A stretch of 16,271 nucleotides of DNA from JAWXTS01 sp044433305 (lineage in GTDB: Bacteria > Bacteroidota > Bacteroidia > Bacteroidales > Rikenellaceae). The position numbers were made by a program, and so were the translations under genes. The notes beneath the pieces were generated by a model. The model worked only from the letters and a program-made list of their open reading frames with translations. It was not told the DNA's origin and ran no database searches. The DNA is taken from positions 1 to 16,271 of the forward strand of contig JAWXTS010000035.1 in assembly GCA_044433305.1 (NCBI GenBank). Reading direction: 5' to 3'. This document shows positions 1 through 6,910 of the stretch, in pieces. The first letter of the stretch is position 1. Every line of letters begins with the position of its first letter.

Positions 1-54
1 GGAGATTTATGCCACGGCCATGACACCAATATGGAAATTTACACGCAACATTAA
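1..54 (+). CDS. C-terminal tail of an upstream nif-operon gene (partial)
   Basis: The first frame is open from the window edge to a TAA at 52-54 and gives a 17-residue tail, GDLCHGHDTNMEIYTQH. It lies 18 bases before nifN in the same direction, so it is probably the end of the preceding nif gene. NifE is the usual neighbour of NifN, with NifK as the alternative. Seventeen residues are too few to identify the family, so no symbol is given; the call rests on the open frame and position only. Confidence 0.5.
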   Translation, partial: GDLCHGHDTNMEIYTQH

Positions 55-57
55 AGC

Positions 58-67
58 AGAGGAGGAG
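58..67 (+). promoter_or_regulatory. Strong Shine-Dalgarno for nifN
   Basis: The run AGAGGAGGAG ends 5 bases before the ATG at 73. It fixes that ATG as the start and is unusual here, because most genes in the window have little or no Shine-Dalgarno match, as is common in Bacteroidota. Confidence 0.7.
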
Positions 68-72
68 TAGTC

Positions 73-1377
73 ATGTCAGATAAAAAACCAACATACACAC
101 CATCGCGCAACGCCTGCAAGCTCTGTGCACCATTGGGAGCTTCTCTTGTATTCAAGGGCATAGAAGGCTGTATTCCGCTTATACATGGCAGCCAAGGTTG
201 CGCCACATATATCCGTCGTTATATGATTAGTCACTACAAGGAGCCCGTGGATATTGCTTCTAGCAGTTTCTCAGAGGAGACAACGGTCTATGGCGGAAGC
301 AAGAACTTTATTATAAGTATAGACAACATACGCTCACAGTATAAGCCAAATGTCATAGGCATAGCCTCCACTTGCTTGTCTGAGACCATAGGTGAGGATA
401 TTGCAGGGCACATACACAATTACCGTGAGGCCAAAGCTGGCGAGAGGCTACCCGAGTTTGTGCATACCTCGACCCCAAGCTACTGCGGCTCTCATGCCGA
501 GGGTTTCCATAACACTGTGCTAGCGGTTATGAAGACTTTTGCCAAGCGCACAGCGACAAGCGAATCTCTTTCTATCTTGCCCGGCATGGTATCACCAGCC
601 GACATACGCTACCTGAAAGAAATCATGCAAGACTATGGGGTGCATACAACCGTATTCCCCGATTACAGCACAACCCTTGACAATGTATACACTGCCGAGT
701 ATGAGCTTATACCAACAGGAGGAACTCCTATTGATGAGATAAAACAAATGGGCAACTCTAGAGCTGTTATTGAGTTTGGCGAGCGTTTCAACAAGAACTA
801 CAAGAATGCTTCTGCCAGTGGTGTTATTCCTACGGCAGGCGAGTGGCTAGCAGACCAATGTGATGTAGCAAACTATGCGCTGCCTATTCCTATCGGCATC
901 GAATCAACAGATGATTTCATGGATGCTATCTCAGAAATATATGGCAAGGCTATGCCTGAAAAATATGAGATGGAACGTGGACGACTTATAGACGCTTATG
1001 TCGATGCTCACAAATATCTATTCGGCAAGAAAGCTATAATTTATGGCGAGGCCGACATGGTAAATGCACTAAGCTCGTGGTGTAAGGAGATAGGACTTGA
1101 GGCCTACCCTTTCAAGGACACGGACTTTGAAAGCATCAAGGACAGCCTAAAAGAGATAAAACCCGACCTGCTTATAGGTAGCAGCAAGGGCTACTACATA
1201 GCACGCGAGCTAAAGATTCCTCTGATACGCGTAGGCTTCCCTATTCACGATCGCTTTGGAGCCTCACGTATGCACCATATAGGTTATAGAGGCACACAGG
1301 AACTTTTTGACCGCGTGGTCAATGCGCTAATCGAGTATAAACAAGAAAATTCACCAGTGGGATATAAATACATTTAG
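73..1377 (+). CDS. nifN: Nitrogenase cofactor assembly protein NifN
   Basis: This is a NifD/K/E/N-superfamily protein of 434 residues. NifN pairs with NifE to form the cytoplasmic scaffold on which the NifB product matures into FeMo-cofactor. Visible landmarks are NACKLCAPLGA (about 13-23), HGSQGCATYIRRY (38-50), the segment DIASSSFSEE (60-69) and ASTCLSETIGED (98-109). The length is shorter than typical NifK, and the protein lies directly before NifB, as NifN genes usually do. Cysteines 18, 43 and 101 are spaced 25 and 58 apart, the spacing of the three P-cluster cysteines of Azotobacter NifK (70, 95, 153). Only 5 bases separate it from nifB, so the two are probably translated from one message. 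A NifK-like or alternative-nitrogenase beta subunit is the other option, but position and length favour NifN. Confidence 0.85.
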   Translation: MSDKKPTYTPSRNACKLCAPLGASLVFKGIEGCIPLIHGSQGCATYIRRYMISHYKEPVDIASSSFSEETTVYGGSKNFIISIDNIRSQYKPNVIGIASTCLSETIGEDIAGHIHNYREAKAGERLPEFVHTSTPSYCGSHAEGFHNTVLAVMKTFAKRTATSESLSILPGMVSPADIRYLKEIMQDYGVHTTVFPDYSTTLDNVYTAEYELIPTGGTPIDEIKQMGNSRAVIEFGERFNKNYKNASASGVIPTAGEWLADQCDVANYALPIPIGIESTDDFMDAISEIYGKAMPEKYEMERGRLIDAYVDAHKYLFGKKAIIYGEADMVNALSSWCKEIGLEAYPFKDTDFESIKDSLKEIKPDLLIGSSKGYYIARELKIPLIRVGFPIHDRFGASRMHHIGYRGTQELFDRVVNALIEYKQENSPVGYKYI

Positions 1378-1382
1378 GGATT

Positions 1383-2642
1383 ATGGAACAAGCAAAACAC
1401 CCATGCTTCGATGTCGAAGCCAAGCACACACATGCACGAGTACACCTGCCCGTAGCACCACAGTGTAATATACAGTGCAACTACTGTAACAGAAAATATG
1501 ATTGCGTTAGCGAATCGCGTCCAGGTGTTGTTTCTAATGTACTCACTCCGACTCAGGCCATTGGCTACCTCAAAGAGCTAGACACACGCATTTCTCAGCT
1601 TTCTGTAGTTGGCATTGCTGGCCCTGGGGATCCATTTGCTAACCCTGAGCAGACGCTCGAAACCATGAGACTCGCTCACCAAGAATTCCCAGAAAAGATT
1701 TTCTGCCTTTCGACTAATGGACTCAACCTTGAGCCATATATAGACGAGATTGCAGAGCTTAATGTTAGCCATGTCACAATTACTATCAATGCCCTTGACC
1801 CAGCTGTCTTGGCCAAGATTTATAAATGGGTTCGCTTCAACAAGCATATCTACCGTGGTGAGGCTGGAGCAAAGCTACTGCTCGAAAGACAGCTAGCATG
1901 TATTCCACTGCTTAAGGCTAAAGGCATCACTGTTAAGATTAATAGCGTTCTGGTGCCAGATGTTAATGAGGATGAGATTCCTCGTGTAGCCGAGAAGTGC
2001 GCCGAGCTGGGAGCCGATGTAATAAACTGCATACCGCTTATCCCTACTGCCGAGACTCCTTTTGCCGAGGTCGAGAAACCATCAAGCAAGCTACTGTTCA
2101 AAGTTCGTACCTTGGCCAGCGACCACTTGAAGCTTATGAGTCACTGTGCACGTTGCCGCGCTGATGCAGCAGGGCTCTTGGGTCAAGATATGAAAGATAC
2201 ACACGCCCTAATGAGAGAGTTTGTAGAACGCGAAGAGGCTCTAAATACTAAGGACAGACCTTATGTTGCTGTTGGCACCAATGAGGGCATGCTAGTGAAT
2301 CTACACCTTGGTGAGGCAAACGCCCTACAAATATACCGTCAGACTCCCAAAGGCTATCAATGGGTAGAGGAGCGTAAGACTCCAGAGAAAGGCGGTGGCG
2401 AGGGCCGTTGGATGCAACTTGCTGCCATGCTTAATGACTGCCGCGCCATACTTGTTAGTGGCATAGGACCATCTCCTTTGGCCGTACTAAAAGAAAGTGG
2501 GTTACACGTTGTCGAGATGACAGGGCTTATCGACGAGGGTCTAGACGGCATCTATAACGGCCGTATGATACGCTCTATCGCAAAACAAGACGCTTTCCGC
2601 TGTGGCTCAAACTGCAAAGGCAATGCACAAGGCTGCGCCTAG
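1383..2642 (+). CDS. nifB: FeMo-cofactor biosynthesis radical SAM protein NifB with C-terminal NifX-like domain
   Basis: NifB uses radical SAM chemistry to fuse two [4Fe-4S] clusters and insert a carbide carbon, giving NifB-co, the precursor of FeMo-cofactor. The N-terminus has HPCF (6-9) and the SAM cluster motif CX3CX2C at C28, C32 and C35. The typical NifB signature SHCARCRADAAGLLGQD lies near residues 251-267. After about residue 290 a NifX/NafY-like domain begins (PYVAVGTNEGMLVNLHLGEA), the fused architecture seen in many bacteria. The protein ends in a cysteine-rich tail (CGSNCKGNAQGCA) whose role is unknown. The 419-residue length fits the fused family form. It lies between nifN and the ferredoxin gene in the same operon. 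All radical SAM and NifB motifs are intact. Confidence 0.95.
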   Translation: MEQAKHPCFDVEAKHTHARVHLPVAPQCNIQCNYCNRKYDCVSESRPGVVSNVLTPTQAIGYLKELDTRISQLSVVGIAGPGDPFANPEQTLETMRLAHQEFPEKIFCLSTNGLNLEPYIDEIAELNVSHVTITINALDPAVLAKIYKWVRFNKHIYRGEAGAKLLLERQLACIPLLKAKGITVKINSVLVPDVNEDEIPRVAEKCAELGADVINCIPLIPTAETPFAEVEKPSSKLLFKVRTLASDHLKLMSHCARCRADAAGLLGQDMKDTHALMREFVEREEALNTKDRPYVAVGTNEGMLVNLHLGEANALQIYRQTPKGYQWVEERKTPEKGGGEGRWMQLAAMLNDCRAILVSGIGPSPLAVLKESGLHVVEMTGLIDEGLDGIYNGRMIRSIAKQDAFRCGSNCKGNAQGCA

Positions 2643-2686
2643 AAAATACAGCTAACAAAGACACTTAACGAGTAAAAATATAGATT

Positions 2687-2995
2687 ATGAAAAAACCAAC
2701 TTATCACATTCTAGTTTGTAACTCATATAGAGTTGCAGGAGACGCGCAAGGCGCATGTAACAAAAAAGGTGCAGCAAGCCTGCTACAATACATAGCCGAG
2801 GAGGCAGCAGACAGAGGACTTGATGTTGCCGTTAGCAGCACAGCATGTCTAAATGTATGCTCTCAGGGACCTGTAATGGTTGTTCATCCAAACAACGACT
2901 GGTATGGTGGTGTCGAGAGCGAAGATATAGTAGATGAGATTCTAGACGCTATCGAAGATGGTGTACCATGCGAGAAATATCTAATCAGCGAATAA
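2687..2995 (+). CDS. Thioredoxin-fold [2Fe-2S] ferredoxin
   Basis: This 102-residue protein resembles the Clostridium pasteurianum-type [2Fe-2S] ferredoxin, a thioredoxin-fold electron carrier often encoded in nif clusters. The cluster ligands are expected at C11, C24, C54 and C58, in the contexts HILVCNS, GACNKKG and ACLNVCSQGP. The following VVHPNNDWYGGV segment is also typical of the family. The clostridial protein has an extra cysteine near position 14; here that position is tyrosine. The likely role is supplying electrons to nitrogenase or to cofactor assembly, but the partner cannot be told from sequence. It sits 44 bases after nifB and 9 before nifV, so it is co-transcribed with both. 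Confidence 0.88.
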   Translation: MKKPTYHILVCNSYRVAGDAQGACNKKGAASLLQYIAEEAADRGLDVAVSSTACLNVCSQGPVMVVHPNNDWYGGVESEDIVDEILDAIEDGVPCEKYLISE

Positions 2996-3004
2996 ATAAG
3001 AGTT

Positions 3005-4144
3005 ATGTCAAAGCGAGTCCCAATATTTATTGACACTACACTTCGTGATGGCGAGCAAGCACCAGGTGTATCCTTCACACTAGATGAAAAGATACGCCTA
3101 GCCCAAATGCTAGACGAGGCAGGGGTCGACGAAATCGAGGCAGGAATACCAGCCATGGGACGTGTGGCCTTAGCTGAGATGCAGGCCATAACCTCGTTGG
3201 GACTCAGGTGCAAGACCCTTTCATGGTGTCGTGCCATGTTACCAGACCTCAAAGAAGCATCACGTGCGGGCACCAGTGGCATTCATATGTCACTGCCCGT
3301 ATCTGATAAGCTACTCACAACAATGGGCAAGTCTCATAGTTGGGTCATGGGACAACTATCGGAGCTTGTAGCATTTGCACTAGACATGTTCGAGTATGTT
3401 AGCATAGGAGCTCAAGATGCCTCTCGTGCCGAGACAAGTTTTCTCCAAGAATTTGCTCAGGCTGTCGAGGCAAGCGGTGCTTGCAGGCTTAGACTTGCCG
3501 ACACGGTGGGAGTACTAAACCCCTTTACCTCGCAAGAGCTTGTTTACTCCATGAAGAGTGTAGTACCTAACCTGCCTCTAGAGTTTCACGCCCACAATGA
3601 CTTGGGCATGGCCTGTGCCAACTCGCTAGCTGCATGGCTAGCTGGAGCAGATTCTATAAGCACAACGGTCAATGGACTTGGCGAAAGAGCAGGTAATGCC
3701 GCACTAGAGGAGGTTGTACTAGCCTTTGAAAAGAGCGCGGGCATATCTTGTAATATTAACAAGCGAGTATTCCCCCCTATATGTCACTATGTAGAACAAA
3801 TCTCGAAACGCAAGAATAGTCTATCAAAACCTGTGGTGGGGAAGCTCGTATTGACCCACGAAAGCGACATCCACACCAAGTGCTTGATTAAAGACCGTTC
3901 GAGCTATCAACTGATTTCGGCTGCCGACTTGGGACTTACAGAGAGCGAGTTCGTAGTGGGCAAGCACACAGGAGCCTCAACCATAGGCTATATACTATCT
4001 GAGATGGGATGCCAAGGCGACATGGCTCGAATAAGACAACTCACAGACTATGTTCGCGAGCTATGTACAACATACAAGCGTGATCTGCGCCCAACAGAAC
4101 TACTTGAGTTATACAATAATTTTAACCAACAAAGGGAGAGTTAA
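3005..4144 (+). CDS. nifV: Homocitrate synthase NifV
   Basis: NifV condenses acetyl-CoA with 2-oxoglutarate to make homocitrate, the organic ligand of FeMo-cofactor. The protein begins with the DRE-TIM metallolyase signature DTTLRDGEQAPG (10-21) in a TIM-barrel. It carries the metal-binding motif FHAHNDLGMA near residue 197, followed by STTVNGLGERAGNAALEEV, the second signature of the isopropylmalate/homocitrate synthase family. The length of 379 residues is usual for NifV and short of LeuA, which has an added C-terminal regulatory domain that is absent here. The nif operon setting decides between NifV and related synthases. The gene ends 2 bases before the next start, and the next gene's Shine-Dalgarno lies inside its 3' end. 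Confidence 0.94.
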   Translation: MSKRVPIFIDTTLRDGEQAPGVSFTLDEKIRLAQMLDEAGVDEIEAGIPAMGRVALAEMQAITSLGLRCKTLSWCRAMLPDLKEASRAGTSGIHMSLPVSDKLLTTMGKSHSWVMGQLSELVAFALDMFEYVSIGAQDASRAETSFLQEFAQAVEASGACRLRLADTVGVLNPFTSQELVYSMKSVVPNLPLEFHAHNDLGMACANSLAAWLAGADSISTTVNGLGERAGNAALEEVVLAFEKSAGISCNINKRVFPPICHYVEQISKRKNSLSKPVVGKLVLTHESDIHTKCLIKDRSSYQLISAADLGLTESEFVVGKHTGASTIGYILSEMGCQGDMARIRQLTDYVRELCTTYKRDLRPTELLELYNNFNQQRES

Positions 4145-4146
4145 CA

Positions 4147-4551
4147 ATGGATAATGATATGCAAAAAGAGGTTGCTGAGTGCATGGAATATGCAGAGAGC
4201 TACCTGAAAAGTGCCAAGTCGATATTCTCGACAGAGAACCGTCGCTTCGACAACGACCTACTATACAACCTTATATCGATATGTTTCGAGAAGTTTATGG
4301 TTGGACTGTTAGCTCATCACGACTGGATAGCCACCAGCCATTTGCCTCTTATGCTCTATCGCGAGGCTGTGAAGTACGAGCCAGAACTAGGCGAGAGCAT
4401 AAGAAAGACAGCTATTCTAATAGGCTCTTTCGAGGGTATATGCTCGATAGAGGACTTTGGATATAAGACACCTACTGATGAGCAAATAGAGAAGATGCTC
4501 TCAGGGCTTGAAGAGGTGCGCGAGTTTATCGCCCAAAGGGTACAGCTATAA
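4147..4551 (+). CDS. Small helical protein of the nif operon, HEPN-like
   Basis: This 134-residue protein is mostly helical by composition and resembles HEPN-domain proteins: an N-terminal helix with AESYLKSAKSIF, then a long helix LLYNLISICFEKFMVGLLAHH, then a region ending in a helix GLEEVREFIAQRVQL. No RX4-6H HEPN nuclease motif is obvious, so if it is HEPN it may be a non-catalytic member. A clear Shine-Dalgarno (AGGGAGAG, 4133-4140) precedes the ATG. It is the last gene of the visible nif operon, and its final codons overlap the convergent Nif11 gene by 6 bases. I do not recognise a specific nif function, and the family call is tentative. Confidence 0.6.
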   Translation: MDNDMQKEVAECMEYAESYLKSAKSIFSTENRRFDNDLLYNLISICFEKFMVGLLAHHDWIATSHLPLMLYREAVKYEPELGESIRKTAILIGSFEGICSIEDFGYKTPTDEQIEKMLSGLEEVREFIAQRVQL

Positions 4552-4577
4552 GAATAGGCTGTACCAACTTTTTATTT
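4539..4577 (+). terminator. Intrinsic terminator of the nif operon, embedded in coding sequence
   Basis: GGTACAGC (4539-4546) and GCTGTACC (4558-4565) form a perfect 8-bp stem. It extends inward by TAT/ATA across a bulged G to an AAGA loop. AAC and a run of five T then follow on the + strand (4569-4573). The hairpin is made from the last codons of the HEPN-like gene and the last codons of the convergent Nif11 gene. In the other direction the stem is followed by CTTTGGG, a poor U-tract, so termination should act mainly on the + nif message. Confidence 0.65.
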
Positions 4578-4785
4578 CGTGAAGTGCGTAGGCCTCAGAT
4601 TCGTCAGCGCACTTTATATGAAGCATGTTACAACCGTTTTCAAATTCTTCTTCGGTGAAACTCAGACCTTGGGTTTTTAGGTGCTCCATAAGCTGCTCAT
4701 GGTTCTTGCAGCGGTAACATGAATGTCGAAAATCGGTGTCACTCTGCACACGGTGCATGAAATTTATAGCGTTGTTGATACTCAT
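4546..4785 (-). CDS. Nif11-family protein
   Basis: This 79-residue protein fits the Nif11 family: an N-terminal helix NAINFMHRVQSDTDFRHS, then LMEHLKTQGLSFTEEEFENG, then a C-terminal segment with IKC and a final EIKSWYSLFL. Nif11 proteins were named from nif clusters and have no settled function; related domains also serve as leader peptides of some ribosomal natural products. No Gly-Gly cleavage site or short core peptide is visible, so this looks like the stand-alone kind. It has four cysteines (C23, C26, C52, C59), the first two as CXXC, which could bind metal. It is the last gene of the nifA run, 12 bases after the acetyltransferase gene, and overlaps the convergent nif operon end. Confidence 0.82.
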   Translation of the reverse strand: MSINNAINFMHRVQSDTDFRHSCYRCKNHEQLMEHLKTQGLSFTEEEFENGCNMLHIKCADESEAYALHEIKSWYSLFL

Positions 4786-4797
4786 AGCGTTGTGGTT

Positions 4798-5277
4798 TTA
4801 TTCTGTTAAATCCTTACCCCAGAAGTACATATCAGGCTCACATGGCACAAAACCCATCTTCTTATAGAGAGTTAGTGCTGGGTGGTTGTCGTCACGCACC
4901 TCAAGAGTCACCTTGCAATATTTGCGCTGGCGACCTATCTCGAAGAGCTTATTCATAAGTGCCCCACCCACCCCTTTATTACGGTATTCTTTGGTTACAG
5001 TAAAGTCGTGGATGTATAGGTATGGTTTAATCTTGAATGTCGAAAAAAGCTCGAAGCACACTGCCATGCCCACGCCCTTGTCACCATGAACTGCAAATAC
5101 TACCGTTGCGGTAGGATGGTTTGCCAAAGCATCGACAAGTCTTAGCTGCTGTAATTTGTTGTGTGGAGGGTGGTCGCCCATAGGGTCTTCCATGTACTCG
5201 TTTAGCAGAGTAACAAGCAAGTTCAAGTGTGCTGGATTAGAGTAATCACACTGCTCAAATGTATATTTATTTTCCAT
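4798..5277 (-). CDS. GNAT-family N-acetyltransferase
   Basis: This 159-residue protein is a single GNAT domain, which transfers an acetyl group from acetyl-CoA to an amine. The acetyl-CoA binding loop is seen as VTKEYRNKGVGGALMNKLFE (about 91-110), matching R/QxxGxG/A. The later NHPALTLYKKMGFVPCE is the usual C-terminal GNAT signature. The substrate cannot be predicted; it could be a protein or a small molecule. It lies 9 bases after nifA and 12 before the Nif11 gene, so the three are probably one transcript. Acetylation of a nif protein would be an attractive role, but this is only suggested by position. Confidence 0.88.
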   Translation of the reverse strand: MENKYTFEQCDYSNPAHLNLLVTLLNEYMEDPMGDHPPHNKLQQLRLVDALANHPTATVVFAVHGDKGVGMAVCFELFSTFKIKPYLYIHDFTVTKEYRNKGVGGALMNKLFEIGRQRKYCKVTLEVRDDNHPALTLYKKMGFVPCEPDMYFWGKDLTE

Positions 5278-5286
5278 TATCTTTAT

Positions 5287-6846
5287 TTATCGTTTAAATC
5301 GTACAACATCTATATTATATTTCTTAACACGAAGGCCTATGATGCGTTCTGAAACGCCCAGACTCTCTGCGGCCTTAGACATGTTTCCTTTTGTTGAAGT
5401 CAGCACCTCGGTTATAAGTTGCTTCTCAAATCTACCCACCACAGTATCCAAATGCCCTGAGGTTACGGTCTGCGAAGACTCAGCCGTTTGCAGCGTTGGT
5501 GGCAAGTTGTGTGATCTGAGAACATTATCGTTACTCAAAATGCAAGCCCTCTCGATACAGTTCTCAAGCTCTCGTATATTACCTGGCCATTTGTATATCA
5601 TAAGCATATCTATGGTAGCGGTTGTTATACGCTTTATATTCTTACCATAGCGTGCATTGAACTTGTCTATAAAGTGATTTGCAAGGATAGGAATATCATT
5701 CACCCTCTCGCGCAAAGATGGAATAAACAACGGGAACACATTCAGTCGATAATATAAATCCTCGCGGAACTCACCATTGCTTATCATCTTTTCAAGGTCA
5801 CGATTTGTGGCAGCAATAACCCTAACATTTACTTTGATAGGTGTCGAGCTACCTAGGCGTTCGATTTCGCGCTCCTGCAAAACTCTAAGCAATTTTATTT
5901 GTGTCGAAGCAGGAATATCTCCCAGCTCATCCAAGAATATGGTTCCTCCGTCGGCTGCCTCGAATCGACCTATGCGTCGCTGTGAAGCCCCTGTAAATGC
6001 ACCTTTCTCGTGACCAAAAAGTTCACTCTCGATTAGGGTATCTGGCAAAGATGCACAGTTGACCTTAATGAAAGGCTTCTTACTGCGGTTACTATGTGTG
6101 TGTATCGAATCGGCAACTAGCTCCTTACCCACACCACTCTCACCTCGTATCATAACAGAAGCATCAGTATTGGCAACGCTATGAACCAAAGCATGCAGCT
6201 CATTCATCTGTCGAGACTTGCCCTTCATATTCCACGAATTATCGCTATCTATAATGCCCGAACGTAGAGCCTCATTCTCTGCTTTTAGTTGCGCTACTTC
6301 CTCGGCATACTCTTGTCTACAACGCAAGGCACGCCCAATAATACCAGCCATAATCTTAAGAAGTCGTGAGGCATAGGTGACGCCATTTTTGTCTAGGTCT
6401 TCTTGCAGTCTATGGAAGCTCAGTGTACCGATAACCTCGTCCTTGTATTTTACTGGCATACATATAAACGATAGGTCCTTACCGTCTATCTTCAATGGTG
6501 ATTTGGTCTTATTCAGAAACTCTTTCGAGTCGGCTATACTAGGGATTATAACCTCCATCCCAGAGGCTATCACTCTACCTATAACACCCTCACCCACATG
6601 ATACATCCAGCCTTTGGCCTCATTAGAGCTAAGACCAAAAGCTCCTTCTATGTATATCTGTTGACTATCACGATTGAGCACAGTTAGGTATAGGCGGTTA
6701 GCTTCAAGGTGTTTTGCAAGCATGCTAATCACCGCATCGAGATCCACCTCCCTGCTACTCAAGATAGACGTTGTTTCTAAAATGAGATCTAGCTCGCGAG
6801 CACCCTCGCATTGTACATAATCAAAGTTACTACACCCTCTTTTCAT
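5287..6846 (-). CDS. nifA: Sigma-54-dependent transcriptional activator NifA
   Basis: NifA activates sigma-54 promoters of nif genes. The protein has an N-terminal GAF domain (about 18-175), a short coiled linker (QEYAEEVAQLKAENEALR), then an AAA+ domain with Walker A GESGVGKE, the sigma-54 contact motif GAFTGA and Walker B GGTIFLDELGD, and a C-terminal Fis-type helix-turn-helix (NMSKAAESLGVSERIIGLRV). I start it at the ATG at 6846 (519 residues) rather than the in-frame TTG at 6852, since ATG is far more likely and nothing is lost. The linker between AAA+ and DNA-binding domains lacks the paired-cysteine motif that makes alphaproteobacterial NifA oxygen-sensitive, and no nifL is in the window. 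GAF plus AAA+ plus Fis occurs in other activators too, but the nif and mod neighbours support NifA. Confidence 0.88.
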   Translation of the reverse strand: MKRGCSNFDYVQCEGARELDLILETTSILSSREVDLDAVISMLAKHLEANRLYLTVLNRDSQQIYIEGAFGLSSNEAKGWMYHVGEGVIGRVIASGMEVIIPSIADSKEFLNKTKSPLKIDGKDLSFICMPVKYKDEVIGTLSFHRLQEDLDKNGVTYASRLLKIMAGIIGRALRCRQEYAEEVAQLKAENEALRSGIIDSDNSWNMKGKSRQMNELHALVHSVANTDASVMIRGESGVGKELVADSIHTHSNRSKKPFIKVNCASLPDTLIESELFGHEKGAFTGASQRRIGRFEAADGGTIFLDELGDIPASTQIKLLRVLQEREIERLGSSTPIKVNVRVIAATNRDLEKMISNGEFREDLYYRLNVFPLFIPSLRERVNDIPILANHFIDKFNARYGKNIKRITTATIDMLMIYKWPGNIRELENCIERACILSNDNVLRSHNLPPTLQTAESSQTVTSGHLDTVVGRFEKQLITEVLTSTKGNMSKAAESLGVSERIIGLRVKKYNIDVVRFKR

Positions 6847-6852
6847 AGTCAA

Positions 6853-6888
6853 AAAGTATTAAAAAATACTACTATTTTACAAAAGTAG
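6853..6888 (-). other. Two AT-rich hairpins in front of nifA
   Basis: On the - strand, arms CTACT/AGTAG enclose a partly paired centre (6888-6869). They are followed, with slight overlap, by AGTATT-TTTT-AATACT (6870-6855) and a T-run. The second hairpin with its T-run resembles a weak terminator or attenuator between the porin gene and nifA. The stems are short and AT-rich, so the function is uncertain. Confidence 0.35.
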
Positions 6889-6910
6889 AAATTAAATTGT
6901 TATTTTAAAA
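6880..6910 (-). promoter_or_regulatory. Predicted housekeeping promoter of nifA
   Basis: On the - strand TACTTTTG (6887-6880) matches the Bacteroidota -7 element TAnnTTTG exactly. Nineteen bases upstream is a T-run (6910-6907) in the place of the -33 TTTG. The start point would fall near 6874, giving a leader of about 28 bases before the ATG at 6846. The upstream part overlaps the end of the porin gene. Confidence 0.45.

Noticed and set aside
2272..2288. Sigma-54-like site TTGGCAC inside nifB
   Set aside because: The downstream GC is at the wrong spacing (11 instead of 10), and it lies in coding sequence with no gene start nearby.
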